Below, in pieces: positions 1 through 8,731 of a stretch of 64,000 bases of DNA. The notes under the pieces were generated by a model, which saw nothing but the letters and a program-made list of their open reading frames with translations, made no database searches and had not been told where the DNA came from. The DNA is from Methanosarcina horonobensis HB-1 = JCM 15518 (GTDB lineage Archaea > Halobacteriota > Methanosarcinia > Methanosarcinales > Methanosarcinaceae): assembly GCF_000970285.1 (NCBI RefSeq), contig NZ_CP009516.1, positions 3,017,036 to 3,081,035 on the forward strand, in the 5' to 3' direction. Every line of letters begins with the position of its first letter. Position 1 is the stretch's first letter. Made by a program: the position numbers and the translations under genes.

Positions 1-2
1 AA

Positions 3-215
3 GCTGAATGGTTTGGTAAAACTATCCTTAGAATAGGGCAATTTGAACCATCCTCTAAACTTTGTAACGTTTGCGGATACCACAATTCAGAACTAACATT
101 AAAGGATAGAGAATGGGTCTGCCCCATTTGTAAGACTCCGCATGATAGGGATATTAATGCTGCAATAAATACCAAAAAATTCTCTCTCCTTGACCAAAAT
201 CTCATAACCACTTGA
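3..215 (+). CDS. tnpB: IS200/IS605-family TnpB, C-terminal fragment (cut by window edge)
   Basis: Frame 3 is open from the window edge to a TGA at 213-215 and encodes about 70 residues. It has the TnpB C-terminal zinc ribbon: CNVC, then CPIC about 21 residues on, followed by HDRDINAA, which matches the last RuvC block (conserved Asp-x-Asn-Ala). TnpB is the RNA-guided nuclease of IS200/IS605 and IS1341 elements. The 5' part lies outside the window, so I cannot tell whether the gene is intact or whether a tnpA partner exists. The hairpin-rich sequence that follows directly fits the element's right end. Confidence 0.85.
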   Translation, partial: AEWFGKTILRIGQFEPSSKLCNVCGYHNSELTLKDREWVCPICKTPHDRDINAAINTKKFSLLDQNLITT

Positions 216-310
216 CACCTGCGGAACGCAGGGAAGAGCCTGGGGACTTGCTCTCAAAAGAGAGAGGGATGAACCAGGAAGCCTGCCATTTCAATGGCGG
301 GTGGTTCACG
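216..310 (+). ncRNA. Putative omega-RNA (reRNA) scaffold / right end of the IS200/IS605 element
   Basis: The 95 nt after the tnpB stop are GC-richer than their surroundings and contain several short complementary pairs: CCTGCG/CGCAGG at about 218-231, GAGAG/CTCTC around 250-267, and GCCATT/AATGGC around 284-298. The stretch ends in GGGTGGTTCAC (299-309). Known omega-RNAs cover the tnpB 3' end and the right end of the element, and the guide is the flanking DNA just outside. If so, the guide here would begin near 310. The boundaries are inferred; no second copy is available for comparison. Confidence 0.5.
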
Positions 311-350
311 AACTTGAGACTGACCACAATGAGCAAGGTTCATTAATTTA

Positions 351-1403
351 TTACCATGTATCCCGTCTGGAATGTTCTGCCTGTCTGTAGATCTCTTCAG
401 CTTCTGCATACTGCCCTTTCTCTTTCAGCAGGTTTCCATATCCGCAGAGGCTCCCAAAATGTCCGGGATCAAGTTCAAGTGCTTTTTTATACTGGACCTC
501 AGCCTCGTGCCTGTGTCCGAATCTGGCAAGCAATCCTGCATATTCGCAGTGAGCTTCAACATCTTCAGGATTAATTTTAAGCGCATACCTGAAGTGCACC
601 CTTGCCCCATGTACAATTCCATGTTCTGCAAGCAGACGAGCGTAAAAAACGTGAAGTTTTGGGCTTTCAGGATCTGCCTTGAGAGCTTCTATGTAATGGG
701 CTTCGGCTTCAAAGGGCTCCCCTTTTTCTTCAAGAAGACGAGCATAGCGGAAATTTGACTCAACGTGCCCTGGGTCAAGTTCAAGAGCCCGAGTATAATG
801 GTAATTTGCTTCGGTTTTTTGCCCGCGCCTGTAAAGCAAGATTCCGTACCCACAATGCGCTCCTACATGCCTCGGGTCAAGGAGAAGAGCTTTTTTGTAA
901 GCTTCTTCTGACTTATCCAGTTGACCGAGCCTGTAAAGCAGGCAGCCATAGTTGCAGAGCGTATCCACATGGTAAGGGTGAAACTCAAAAGCTTTCTCAT
1001 ACTGAACTCTTGCATTATCCAGTTCCCCGATTCCAGCAAGTATGGCTCCATATCCGCAGAGGGCTTCTACATTTCCCGGATTTTCTTTAAGAATTTCTTT
1101 GAATTCTCTGGCAGCAGGGTCCCCTAGCCCGAGCAAAGAAGCCGTTTTCCCTGCCTCCATATGAGCATCTTCCCGCATTTTCCCTGAGAAAAGCAAAGCA
1201 GATGCCCTGGAAATTATGTACTTTTCCCTGTACATCTTATCGTTGCCGAAAATAAAGGAGAGTTTCAGCAGGGTATCCGGCGAAAGCGCGTGTTCACGTG
1301 AAAAAGAAATGACAAACTCAACGACCTCATCGAGATTAGATTTATCTTCTGCAACCTTTTCGATTACATGCAAAACCAGCTTGTCTACGGCATCTATCTC
1401 CAT
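351..1403 (-). CDS. Tetratricopeptide-repeat protein, paralogue 1
   Basis: A 350-residue soluble protein. Residues 1 to about 85 form a non-TPR N-terminal region. About seven TPR units of 34 residues follow (recurring pattern A.C.YG.LL...G....A...Y..AL.L.P). The longest reading begins at a TTG at 1409, but AGGAGG lies about 9-10 nt before the ATG at 1403 and only 4 nt before the TTG, so I use the ATG. TPRs are protein-interaction scaffolds; no catalytic domain is present. The same N-terminal region plus TPR layout recurs in the gene at 3817-5004, so the two are paralogues. Targets are unknown. Confidence 0.85.
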   Translation of the reverse strand: MEIDAVDKLVLHVIEKVAEDKSNLDEVVEFVISFSREHALSPDTLLKLSFIFGNDKMYREKYIISRASALLFSGKMREDAHMEAGKTASLLGLGDPAAREFKEILKENPGNVEALCGYGAILAGIGELDNARVQYEKAFEFHPYHVDTLCNYGCLLYRLGQLDKSEEAYKKALLLDPRHVGAHCGYGILLYRRGQKTEANYHYTRALELDPGHVESNFRYARLLEEKGEPFEAEAHYIEALKADPESPKLHVFYARLLAEHGIVHGARVHFRYALKINPEDVEAHCEYAGLLARFGHRHEAEVQYKKALELDPGHFGSLCGYGNLLKEKGQYAEAEEIYRQAEHSRRDTW

Positions 1404-1899
1404 GCTCAAAAACCTCCTAAATTTTATAACTACAGTTAATTTATTTGGCTGGCTATAAATAATTAGCTATATTATATTGTCTGAATAAATTAGAAAAGAC
1501 AAAGTTAAAAAAGGCAGAAACCGGAGGAGATCGGAAAAAAGAGAACCGAAAATCAGATAGCTTCCGACCAACGGTTGATATGGCGAATATTATCTAAATA
1601 TTAAGAAAGATGTTTCATGCTTTTTCCCACACCATTAGTGATTACCACAACCTGCCAGCCAGATGATACATTTCTTGACCGCGCAACAGTTTTGAGTCCT
1701 CGAGTTATATAGCGTCTCACCTGCCTCTCTGACGGTGCCCATAAAAAGAGAAGAATAAAGCAGGTTAAACGGAGAACAGTAGTGCAAAAGTAATTAAAAA
1801 ACACAACCGGAATGATATTCGGGACAAATCGAATCGGAACTGAAGAGAAGATAAAAGTTTGAAAATAAAAAAGGATGAACCGAGTATGTGGTTGCCCTG
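1404..1899. other. Intergenic region, about 500 nt
   Basis: This holds the upstream region of the leftward TPR gene, with a TATA-like AT run near 1465-1480. A short open frame at 1601-1804 has no ribosome binding site and no recognisable protein character, so I do not call it. Nothing else was seen. Confidence 0.4.
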
Positions 1900-2289
1900 T
1901 TAGACCCTGTTTACATGCAGACTGTATCTCGGCTCCACATCATACATACCCTCAAGTTCTTCTTCAGTCAGGAAACCTCTGTCTATCAGCTTACTTAGGG
2001 TTTTCCTGTCAACGGATTCGACCATATCCCAGAGGTTGCGCTCCTGAAGATAAGGTTTTAGCTTGCGGATGCGCCAGAGTTTCCAATCAACTTTTTTCCG
2101 TCTGAGTTCCACATCCCCTATTCTCAGGACATCGATACCTTTTTCATCAAAAGAGCTCAAAATACGGTTCCTAAGTTCTTCCCGCCTTTTTTCAAGAACA
2201 GATATTGCAGAGACAAGTTCATCGTATTCAAGTGCAACATCGGCAAGATCCATCTCTTCTGGATCCTGTTCGCTTATATCAAATTCCAC
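1900..2289 (-). CDS. Hypothetical protein, 129 aa
   Basis: I do not recognise this protein. It is acidic and soluble with no signal peptide or membrane segment. Residues 15-50 are heptad-like and probably coiled (DELVSAISVLEKRREELRNR). A basic central stretch follows (ELRRKKVDWKLWRIRKLKP), then a helix-rich tail with a DRGFLTEEELE segment. The start is GTG at 2287-2289, with GGGGTG about 8 nt upstream. It lies between the TPR gene and the divergent phosphatase gene, and nothing in the context assigns a role. Confidence 0.65.
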   Translation of the reverse strand: MEFDISEQDPEEMDLADVALEYDELVSAISVLEKRREELRNRILSSFDEKGIDVLRIGDVELRRKKVDWKLWRIRKLKPYLQERNLWDMVESVDRKTLSKLIDRGFLTEEELEGMYDVEPRYSLHVNRV

Positions 2290-2663
2290 TGTCCTACACC
2301 CCGTTTATACTCTTAAATTTCGCATGTTATTTCTTTTGGATTTTTTATATAAATCGTTCCTACCTTTTCTCGAATTTCCGTCTTTTTCTACTTATATTGA
2401 TATTAGGCTGTCATTTATTAGGCTGTCATTTATTACCTGCCATTCCTGTTTAAGTATATGCGGGTAATCAGGTTTATAGCTGCACCTACAGGTATAGCTA
2501 TGTCTAAACAGAGATTTATATCCTGATATACAGTAGCAGACTTTAGTTAGATCTTAGTCATACCTTAAAACCTGCCAATACTTAGATGATTAAAACACCC
2601 AGGCAGGCAGTATTTTTAAGCATGGAGATATTTCACATTTAATGGGTTTATCGGGGTGAGTTT
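2290..2663. promoter_or_regulatory. Divergent promoter region with a small tandem repeat
   Basis: This spacer separates the leftward hypothetical gene from the rightward phosphatase gene. A 15-bp unit (TTAGGCTGTCATTTA) is repeated exactly twice at 2403-2432. A TATA-like GATTTATATCC lies at about 2512-2522. The GGGGTGA at 2651-2657 is the ribosome binding site of the next gene. Confidence 0.4.
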
Positions 2664-3458
2664 ATGCCGTTAACCAGCTTCAGAAAAGCAAGAGCAAAAG
2701 AAGAACTGCGCCTTATTCTACCAGAGATAAACGAGATTCTGGAATCCGAACCTGCCGTGCTCAGGATTAATCCGGAATCAATCATGCTTATCGGAGATAT
2801 CCATGGAGACCTTTATGCCCTTGAGTTCATAAATGGGATGAGAAAAAAACTTGGCTACAAAAAAATTCTTTTTTTGGGAGACTATGTGGATCGGGGAACA
2901 GAAGGCACAGAAGTCCTTACAAAACTTTTCCAGATGAAACTTGAGGAGCCCGAAGATGTCTTCCTTCTAAGGGGCAATCACGAAACCGTTGATATGAATA
3001 TCTATTATGGTTTTTTTGAGGAAATTGGCTATGACCGCGATTTTCTTCTCGAAATAAGCAGGACATATGATGTATTGCCTGTAGCAGCGGTTGTCTCAGG
3101 ACATACTTTCTGCGTGCACGGAGGGATTAACGGGACTGAAAGTGTCGATTCCATTACAAAAGAAGGCGCTTTTCCCTATCTATGGAATGACCCTTCAGAA
3201 CTTCCGGGGCTAAGTAGATCGTCAAGAGGCTCCACGGTCAGGGAATTCGGTCCTGATATTGTTGACGGTTTTTTAGAAACGAATGGTTTGAAAAGAATCG
3301 TAAGAGGGCACACAGCTCTTAGAGTCGGGTATGAATGGTGGTTCGATGGTAAATTATTGTCAATTTTTTCATGCCCTGACTATGTTGGGCTCGGAAACGC
3401 TGCCGCTTTTGCCCTTATCAGGGGAGGAGAGCTAAAAATTATTACTTTTGAGAACTAA
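2664..3458 (+). CDS. PPP-family serine/threonine protein phosphatase
   Basis: A 264-residue metallophosphoesterase with all PPP signature motifs in order: GDIHGD (44-49), GDYVDRG (72-78), RGNHE (103-107), HGG (152-154), WND (174-176) and RGHT (214-217). These supply the di-metal ligands and the catalytic His. PPP enzymes remove phosphate from Ser/Thr (sometimes Tyr) of proteins. The length matches the compact archaeal PP1-arch type. The ATG follows GGGGTGA at 7 nt. The flanking TPR genes are suggestive because eukaryotic PP5 combines TPR and PPP in one chain, but here they are separate genes and a functional link is only inferred. Confidence 0.92.
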   Translation: MPLTSFRKARAKEELRLILPEINEILESEPAVLRINPESIMLIGDIHGDLYALEFINGMRKKLGYKKILFLGDYVDRGTEGTEVLTKLFQMKLEEPEDVFLLRGNHETVDMNIYYGFFEEIGYDRDFLLEISRTYDVLPVAAVVSGHTFCVHGGINGTESVDSITKEGAFPYLWNDPSELPGLSRSSRGSTVREFGPDIVDGFLETNGLKRIVRGHTALRVGYEWWFDGKLLSIFSCPDYVGLGNAAAFALIRGGELKIITFEN

Positions 3459-3816
3459 CAAGAACAATCCCATATGAGTATTACGAGTAAACAGAAAAAC
3501 CAGATAAGTAAAAGTTCAAAATGATTAAAGCAAAATATAAAAATTGCTCCAGCCTGAGTCACTACTTCAGACTGGGGATTTTCGTTTTGCCGGATTGTGG
3601 ATTATTTTTATCTGAAGAAAAAAATAATAAAAGTTGAAATTTGGAGCCGGAAGGCACGATGCCGTGAGTAGATTCAATGATATGATAGATGCTTTGATGG
3701 ATGTTTTTGAATGTCTGGATCTTTTGACTTTCTTTTTTTAGTTATATCTACCTGTTAACCTATGTTCGTCTCTGATAGACATCTGATAACCTTTGATTAT
3801 ATCTGGTTAATCGCCT
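3459..3816. other. Convergent intergenic region, 358 nt
   Basis: The ends of the rightward phosphatase gene and the leftward TPR gene face each other here. Apart from the hairpin at 3547-3577 it is AT-rich, with no coding signal that I can see. Confidence 0.4.
3547..3577 (+). terminator. Possible terminator hairpin after the phosphatase gene
   Basis: CCAGCCTGA (3549-3557) pairs with TCAGACTGG (3567-3575), with one mismatch and a 9-nt loop. GGGGATTTTCGTTTT follows. It sits about 90 nt past the stop codon. Confidence 0.4.
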
Positions 3817-5004
3817 TTAATCCAGAATGATCCAGGTTTCTGTCATTTTGCTACCTATATCAGGGTCGAGCTGCATTGCTTTCATATACTGTATTTTTGC
3901 TTCGTCGAAACGCCTCATTTTTCTCATAAGCAGACCGTAACTGTAATGGAGCGGTGGATAGTAAGGATTGAGCGCAAGGGCTTTCTTGTACTCTTTCTCT
4001 GCTTCGGATAAGCGCCCCATTTCTGAAAGGAGGTTTCCGTAGCTGTAATGTCCTTCTGCACTTTCAGGGTCAAGACTGAGGGCTTTTTTGTATTCCATTT
4101 CAGCTTCGTATCTTCTTCCAAAACGGGCAAGAAGGTTAGCATAATTGGAATGGATTTTTGCATCGTTCTGGTCAAGGGCAAGGGCTTCCATATATTGTTC
4201 CTCAGCTTCCGAAACACGTCCTTCCCTTGCAAGGAGATTTCCGTAGTTGAAAAGAGTTCTCCTGTGTCTGGGGTTAAGGGACAGAGCTTTTCTGTACTCA
4301 ACTTCGGCTTCCGAAGAACGTCCAAGGAAAGAGAGTAAGACACCGAAATTGTGGTGGAGGCTCGGGTCTTCAGGGTCAAGCTTCATTGCAAGCCTGTACT
4401 CTTTTTCCGCATCCCTGAGTCTTCCAAGCTCAAAAAGCATGTTTGCATACCCACCTCTGGCAGGAACATAGTCCGGGTTACCAGAAAGAGCTCTTAAATA
4501 ACGTTCTTCCGCTTCCCGGAAAAATCCATACTCGGTCAGAAGGTAAGCGTACCCTGCATTTGCTTTTACATTTTCGGGTGAGGTTTCAAGTACAGTTTTA
4601 TACTCACTTTCTGCTTCCTCAATCCTTCCAAGCTCTAAAAGAAGTTCAGCATAAGCACATCTTACATCTTCGTTTTCAGGGTTTTCTTTCAGGATTTCCG
4701 TGTAACTTGCCTCGGCTTCAGGGGAAAAGCCAAGTACGTGTGCTGCTGTACCCAGTGCATAGAAAGACTCTTCACGGAGCTTTCCGGAAGCCTGCATTAA
4801 ACAGACCTTTGCAAAAACATATTCTTCCATATGCATTTTTTGCTTTCTGCATGCACTGGACAGCTCAAGCAGGAGTTCTGGGGGAAAAGACTTTTCTTTT
4901 GAATTTTCCAGGGCAAAATCGGCTGCGCAGGCGAGATTGTTCTGGTCAGATCCAATTATTCCTATTACATCGTACACAAAGTCGTCTATAGAGTCAAAGT
5001 CCAT
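3817..5004 (-). CDS. Tetratricopeptide-repeat protein, paralogue 2
   Basis: A 395-residue soluble protein. Residues 1 to about 88 resemble the N-terminus of the TPR protein at 351-1403: both have an acidic start, a D.V...I motif and an S.K.RE.....G.A...LG segment. About nine TPR units follow to residue 385, with consensus A...Y..AL.L.P......YG.LL...GR..EAE. The ATG at 5002-5004 is preceded by GAGGTG at about 10 nt. It is probably a cytoplasmic interaction scaffold; the partner is unknown. The repeats are highly alike, so repeat number may vary between strains. Confidence 0.85.
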   Translation of the reverse strand: MDFDSIDDFVYDVIGIIGSDQNNLACAADFALENSKEKSFPPELLLELSSACRKQKMHMEEYVFAKVCLMQASGKLREESFYALGTAAHVLGFSPEAEASYTEILKENPENEDVRCAYAELLLELGRIEEAESEYKTVLETSPENVKANAGYAYLLTEYGFFREAEERYLRALSGNPDYVPARGGYANMLFELGRLRDAEKEYRLAMKLDPEDPSLHHNFGVLLSFLGRSSEAEVEYRKALSLNPRHRRTLFNYGNLLAREGRVSEAEEQYMEALALDQNDAKIHSNYANLLARFGRRYEAEMEYKKALSLDPESAEGHYSYGNLLSEMGRLSEAEKEYKKALALNPYYPPLHYSYGLLMRKMRRFDEAKIQYMKAMQLDPDIGSKMTETWIILD

Positions 5005-5835
5005 ACTTCCGGCACCTCAGAAGGAGTGTTCTAAATGGGGGAATTGTCAGTGTAACATCCAGACTATACTTTTGTATTTAGTTGAATATATTAGTGAGTG
5101 AATATTCCGTATCACTATTTGACATAACATTAGTATTTGAGTAGTGCATAAGAGAACCAGTATAATATTACAATTATCATATAACACTCTATCCCTTTGG
5201 AACGCAAAATAAAACAGTAATTGGATTGAACGACATCGTTTTCCTATTAAAATAAGTTCTGCAGGATAAAAATTAAGCGGGATAAGACAGGAGAGATAAC
5301 AAAAATAAATTCTAAACGATAAAAACATAAAAAATGACACAATAAGCTAGAAGGAAAAAAAGAAAACTAAATTAATAAAAATACGAATAGAAAAGAAAAG
5401 CATATCGAATGATAGTAGTTCCAAGAGAAAAAAGAATTAAAAATTTCGATTAGAGTATAAACTGGATGTCGGAAAACAACCAATTAGTATTAAATCATGA
5501 GCAGTATTAATTTCAAGTTAGCTGGTAAAAAAGAATCTGTCATTTCAAAGATTACAAGCAATTTAAAAAGAGAATCTGATAAGACAGGGAATTAGATAAA
5601 AATAGATGAAAATGAAAGAAGATTGAACGAGAAAACACAGGGTTTAGATTACTTCTTGTTCTTAGATACGGATTTCGATCTTCCACAGTAGAGGTCATTC
5701 TTAATAAAGCTCCAAAAAAACAATATATGAGAACTATACTTTCCTTATTGCTTAATATTTAAGATGAACTGCTTGTACTGAAGAATAGCCAACAGATACC
5801 TGATAACTATTTAATGATCCCTAAAACTGACCACC
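5005..5835. other. Divergent intergenic region, 831 nt
   Basis: This is AT-rich sequence between the leftward TPR gene and rightward fxsA. A short leftward open frame at 5047-5340 has low-complexity hydrophobic content and no ribosome binding site, and is rejected. No RNA or repeat structure was recognised. Confidence 0.4.
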
Positions 5836-6240
5836 ATGTTTCTTAGACTCTTTTCTCTGTTTCTGATTATTCCCCTTGTGGAGATCTATCTACTGGTCAA
5901 GATAGGAGGTATAATCGGAGCTTTAAACACCGTGCTTATTATTCTGATAACCGCAACCCTTGGAGCTTACCTGACAAAGAGCCAGGGCTTCAGGGTGCTT
6001 CTCCAGATCCAGGACGCAACCAGACAGGGGTACATGCCTGGAAATGAACTTTTTCATGGGCTCTTTGTATTAATAGGGGGCTTTGCCCTCCTGACCCCTG
6101 GCTTTCTGACCGATGCCATAGGTTTTTCCATGCTTATTCCTCAGATTAGAGAAGTTTATGTGGAGATAGCAAAAGGAATCATAAAGAAAAAGATACGGCA
6201 GGGCAGCTTCCAGATGCGGATGTACACGGATTTCAGGTAA
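5836..6240 (+). CDS. fxsA: FxsA-family membrane protein
   Basis: A 134-residue protein of the FxsA family (named for suppression of F-plasmid exclusion of phage T7). Visible features are an N-terminal hydrophobic segment with the family PLVEIYLL motif (residues 1-22), a second segment at about 24-47 followed by GAYLTKSQGF, a PGNEL loop, and GGFALLTPGFLTDAIGF in the third hydrophobic region, then a basic tail. Length is typical. Its biochemical role is not established in any organism that I know of. No clear ribosome binding site precedes the ATG, so initiation may be leaderless or weak. Confidence 0.85.
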   Translation: MFLRLFSLFLIIPLVEIYLLVKIGGIIGALNTVLIILITATLGAYLTKSQGFRVLLQIQDATRQGYMPGNELFHGLFVLIGGFALLTPGFLTDAIGFSMLIPQIREVYVEIAKGIIKKKIRQGSFQMRMYTDFR

Positions 6241-6347
6241 CCTACCCTCGTTATGGGAATTCTTCCTATTCTTCTTTTTTGCCAGAAATTCCCGACAGGG
6301 AATCTCGATTTTGTAAGCCTGCTTTAGAATCCTGAAGTTAAAAACTC

Positions 6348-6920
6348 TCAGGACAGAAACTCGAATACATAAACAAGTACCGGTGCCAGAAAAACCGTAA
6401 TTAGGCCAGCAATTCCTATTGCAAGCCCACTCATTGCCCCTTCGGTTTCTCCAAGTTCTATTGCCCTTGTTGTCCCGAGAGCGTGGGAAGCTGTGCCGAT
6501 TGCAATGCCGACTGCAACACTGTCCTTTATTCGGAAAGAGCGGCAAATGAAAGGACCCAGCACAGCTCCTATAATTCCTGTTGCCACAATTGCAGCTACT
6601 GTTATCGCAGGCAGGCCTCCTATCTGTTTTGAAATCTCTATTCCTATGGGAGTGGTTACGGATTTTGGGACAAGAGAACTGGTTATGATCTTATCAAGCC
6701 CGAAAAAGTTAGATAAGATTAGAATGCTTGATATACCTGCAATGTAGCCTGCACTTATGCCTGCAATTATAGGTAAAACATCGCTTTTCAGGAGCTGGAT
6801 TTTTTTGTAGAGAGGCACGGCAAGTACCACGGTTGAAGGCCCGAGGAAGAAGGAAATATAGTCTCCACCCAGATTATAGGTCTCGAAATCTATCCTGAAG
6901 TAAAGGTTTTTGAAAGGCAC
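6348..6920 (-). CDS. lrgB: LrgB/CidB-family membrane protein, N-terminally short
   Basis: 190 residues with strong LrgB character: GG.YISFFLGPSTVVLAVPLYK near residue 18, a GIS.GY..GI segment, PKSVTTPIGIEIS near 87, and the C-terminal GTASHALGTTRAIELGE.EGAMSGLA block. LrgB proteins are multi-pass membrane proteins linked with holin-like control or with metabolite export. Usual members have about 230 residues and carry roughly 40-45 more N-terminal residues (two membrane helices) before this block. Here the best start is a GTG at 6918-6920 and only 47 nt remain before divergent iscS. No lrgA is adjacent. It is either truncated or a short variant. Confidence 0.8.
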   Translation of the reverse strand: MPFKNLYFRIDFETYNLGGDYISFFLGPSTVVLAVPLYKKIQLLKSDVLPIIAGISAGYIAGISSILILSNFFGLDKIITSSLVPKSVTTPIGIEISKQIGGLPAITVAAIVATGIIGAVLGPFICRSFRIKDSVAVGIAIGTASHALGTTRAIELGETEGAMSGLAIGIAGLITVFLAPVLVYVFEFLS

Positions 6921-6967
6921 ACAATAAATTCATATCAAGCGAACTCCTATTTTCATAGGGTGTTCTG

Positions 6968-8158
6968 ATGGGAGAGAATCGCTTCGTGTATATGGACCAT
7001 GCAGCTACCACTTTCATAAAACCGGAAGTGGTTGAAACTATGCTGCCTTTTTTGAAAGAACATTTCGGAAATCCCTCTTCCCTGTACTCAATAGGCAGGG
7101 AAGGAAAAGAAGCTGTGGAAACCGCAAGGGAGAAGCTTGCAAAAGCTCTTGGAGCCAGGCCCGAAGAAATTTACTTTACTTCAGGGGGAACCGAGTCTGA
7201 CAACTGGGCTGTTAAAGGAACTGCTTTTGCCAGGCGAAAAAAAGGAAAGCACATTATTACCACGCCAATCGAACACCATGCAGTCCTTTATCCCTGCGAG
7301 TATCTCGAAACACAGGGCTTTGATGTTACCTATCTGCCTGTGGACGAATACGGACTTGTAGATCCTGCAGAACTGGAAGCTGCAATAAGAGAAGATACCA
7401 TCTTGATTTCGGTCATGTACGCCAATAATGAAATCGGGACAATCGAGCCGGTTTCGGAAATAGGGAAGGTTGCCAGAGAGCACGGGATCCCTTTCCATAC
7501 CGATGCCGTACAGGCAATAGGCAATATCCCCCTTGACCTGAGTGGGAAAGAAAGGGATGTGGACATGCTTTCCCTTTCCTCGCATAAATTTTATGGACCA
7601 AAAGGGATAGGAGCGCTTTACATTAGAGATGGAATAGAGATCGACAACTACATGCACGGAGGAGCCCAGGAGAGAGAAAAGCGAGCCGGGACAGAGAATG
7701 TTGCAGGGATCATGGGCATGGGAAAGGCTATAGAGCTTGCAACTGCAAACATAGAAGGGCATAACGAAAAGATAAGGAAAATGAGGGACCGACTCAGGGC
7801 AGGAATACTTGAGATTCCTGAATGCAGACTGAACGGGCACCCGGAAAAGCGCCTTTCAGGGAACCTGAACTTCAGTTTTGAGTATATAGAAGGAGAGTCC
7901 CTGCTTCTTATGCTTGACCAGATGGGGATCTGCAGTTCAACTGGCAGTGCCTGTTCTTCTGGCTCACTTGGTCCTTCACATGTACTCAGCGCAATAGGAG
8001 TGCCGCCTGAGATTGCACAGGGTTCTCTGCGCCTGACCCTTGGGGACGCGAATACAGAAGAAGATATCAATTACGTACTTGAAGTCCTGCCTGAAATTGT
8101 TGGAAAATTGAGGGCTATATCTCCATTCTACAAGCCGGCAAGTGTATGCGAAAAATAA
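6968..8158 (+). CDS. iscS: Cysteine desulfurase (NifS/IscS family)
   Basis: A 396-residue PLP-dependent class V aminotransferase-fold enzyme. Motifs: DHAATT (10-15), FTSGGTESDN (70-79), His104 in the EHHA segment, the PLP-contacting Asp179 in HTDAVQ, the PLP lysine K207 in SSHKFYGPKG, and the persulfide cysteine C329 in the SSTGSACSSGS loop. It takes sulfur from cysteine as a persulfide for Fe-S cluster or thio-cofactor synthesis. An iscU-like gene follows after 30 nt, so they probably share a transcript. Methanosarcina genomes carry several iscS-iscU pairs, so this is likely one of a set. Confidence 0.95.
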   Translation: MGENRFVYMDHAATTFIKPEVVETMLPFLKEHFGNPSSLYSIGREGKEAVETAREKLAKALGARPEEIYFTSGGTESDNWAVKGTAFARRKKGKHIITTPIEHHAVLYPCEYLETQGFDVTYLPVDEYGLVDPAELEAAIREDTILISVMYANNEIGTIEPVSEIGKVAREHGIPFHTDAVQAIGNIPLDLSGKERDVDMLSLSSHKFYGPKGIGALYIRDGIEIDNYMHGGAQEREKRAGTENVAGIMGMGKAIELATANIEGHNEKIRKMRDRLRAGILEIPECRLNGHPEKRLSGNLNFSFEYIEGESLLLMLDQMGICSSTGSACSSGSLGPSHVLSAIGVPPEIAQGSLRLTLGDANTEEDINYVLEVLPEIVGKLRAISPFYKPASVCEK

Positions 8159-8188
8159 ACAAGAAAATAAGTAAAGCGAGGGAATTTT

Positions 8189-8578
8189 GTGTATAATAAA
8201 AAAGTAATGGACCATTTTATGAATCCGAGAAACGTGGGGGAAATAGAAAATGCAGACGGGATCGGAGAAGCCGGAAACCCCCATGGGGACCGGATGAAGA
8301 TTTTCCTGAAGATCAGGGATAATAGAATCGAAGATGTAAAATTCAAGACGTTTGGCTGTGCAGCAGCAATTGCGTCCAGCAGCATGGCAACCGAAATGAT
8401 AAAAGGTAAAACCCTTGAAGAAGCCTGGGAGCTTACGAACGAAGCTGTAGCAGAAGCGCTTGAAGGGCTTCCTCCGGGAAAACTTGAGTGTTCGGTAGTT
8501 TCCAGGGAAGCTACTCACAGAGCTATTAACGATTACCGTAAAAAGTATGGGCTTGAACCTCTGGAAGAGCAGACCTGA
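8189..8578 (+). CDS. iscU: IscU/NifU-type Fe-S scaffold, lacking the first cluster cysteine
   Basis: 129 residues with clear IscU fold signatures (YN.KVMDHF.NPRNVGEI, then K.FGCAAAIASSSMATEM, and KLECSVVS). Translation starts at GTG 8189, with GAGG about 7 nt upstream. IscU normally uses three cysteines. C57 (FGCAAA) and C101 (LECS) are present, but the first motif, usually N-P-x-C-G-D, reads N-P-H-G-D at residues 30-34: the cysteine is absent and the segment is one residue shorter, while the aspartate remains. The codons read aac-ccc-cat-ggg-gac. Scaffold function may be altered. It is probably co-transcribed with iscS. Confidence 0.92.
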   Translation: MYNKKVMDHFMNPRNVGEIENADGIGEAGNPHGDRMKIFLKIRDNRIEDVKFKTFGCAAAIASSSMATEMIKGKTLEEAWELTNEAVAEALEGLPPGKLECSVVSREATHRAINDYRKKYGLEPLEEQT

Positions 8579-8731
8579 AAGAAAAGTGCGTAAAAACTTT
8601 CATGAACTAGCAGCTCGCTGTTGTGACAATGCTCGGGTTTGGAGCTTAATTGGATTTATTTTTCCTGAAACCTCTGGAATCTTTCGAGTCTTTATCGTAA
8701 ACTTGATTATAAAAGTACCAGATCATGTCCT

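Noticed and set aside
1601-1804. 67-codon minus-strand frame.
   Set aside because: Mixed hydrophobic and basic content without a ribosome binding site, in an intergenic region.
5047-5340. 97-codon minus-strand frame.
   Set aside because: Translation of AT-rich sequence gives Phe/Ile/Leu/Tyr-rich noise; no start signal.
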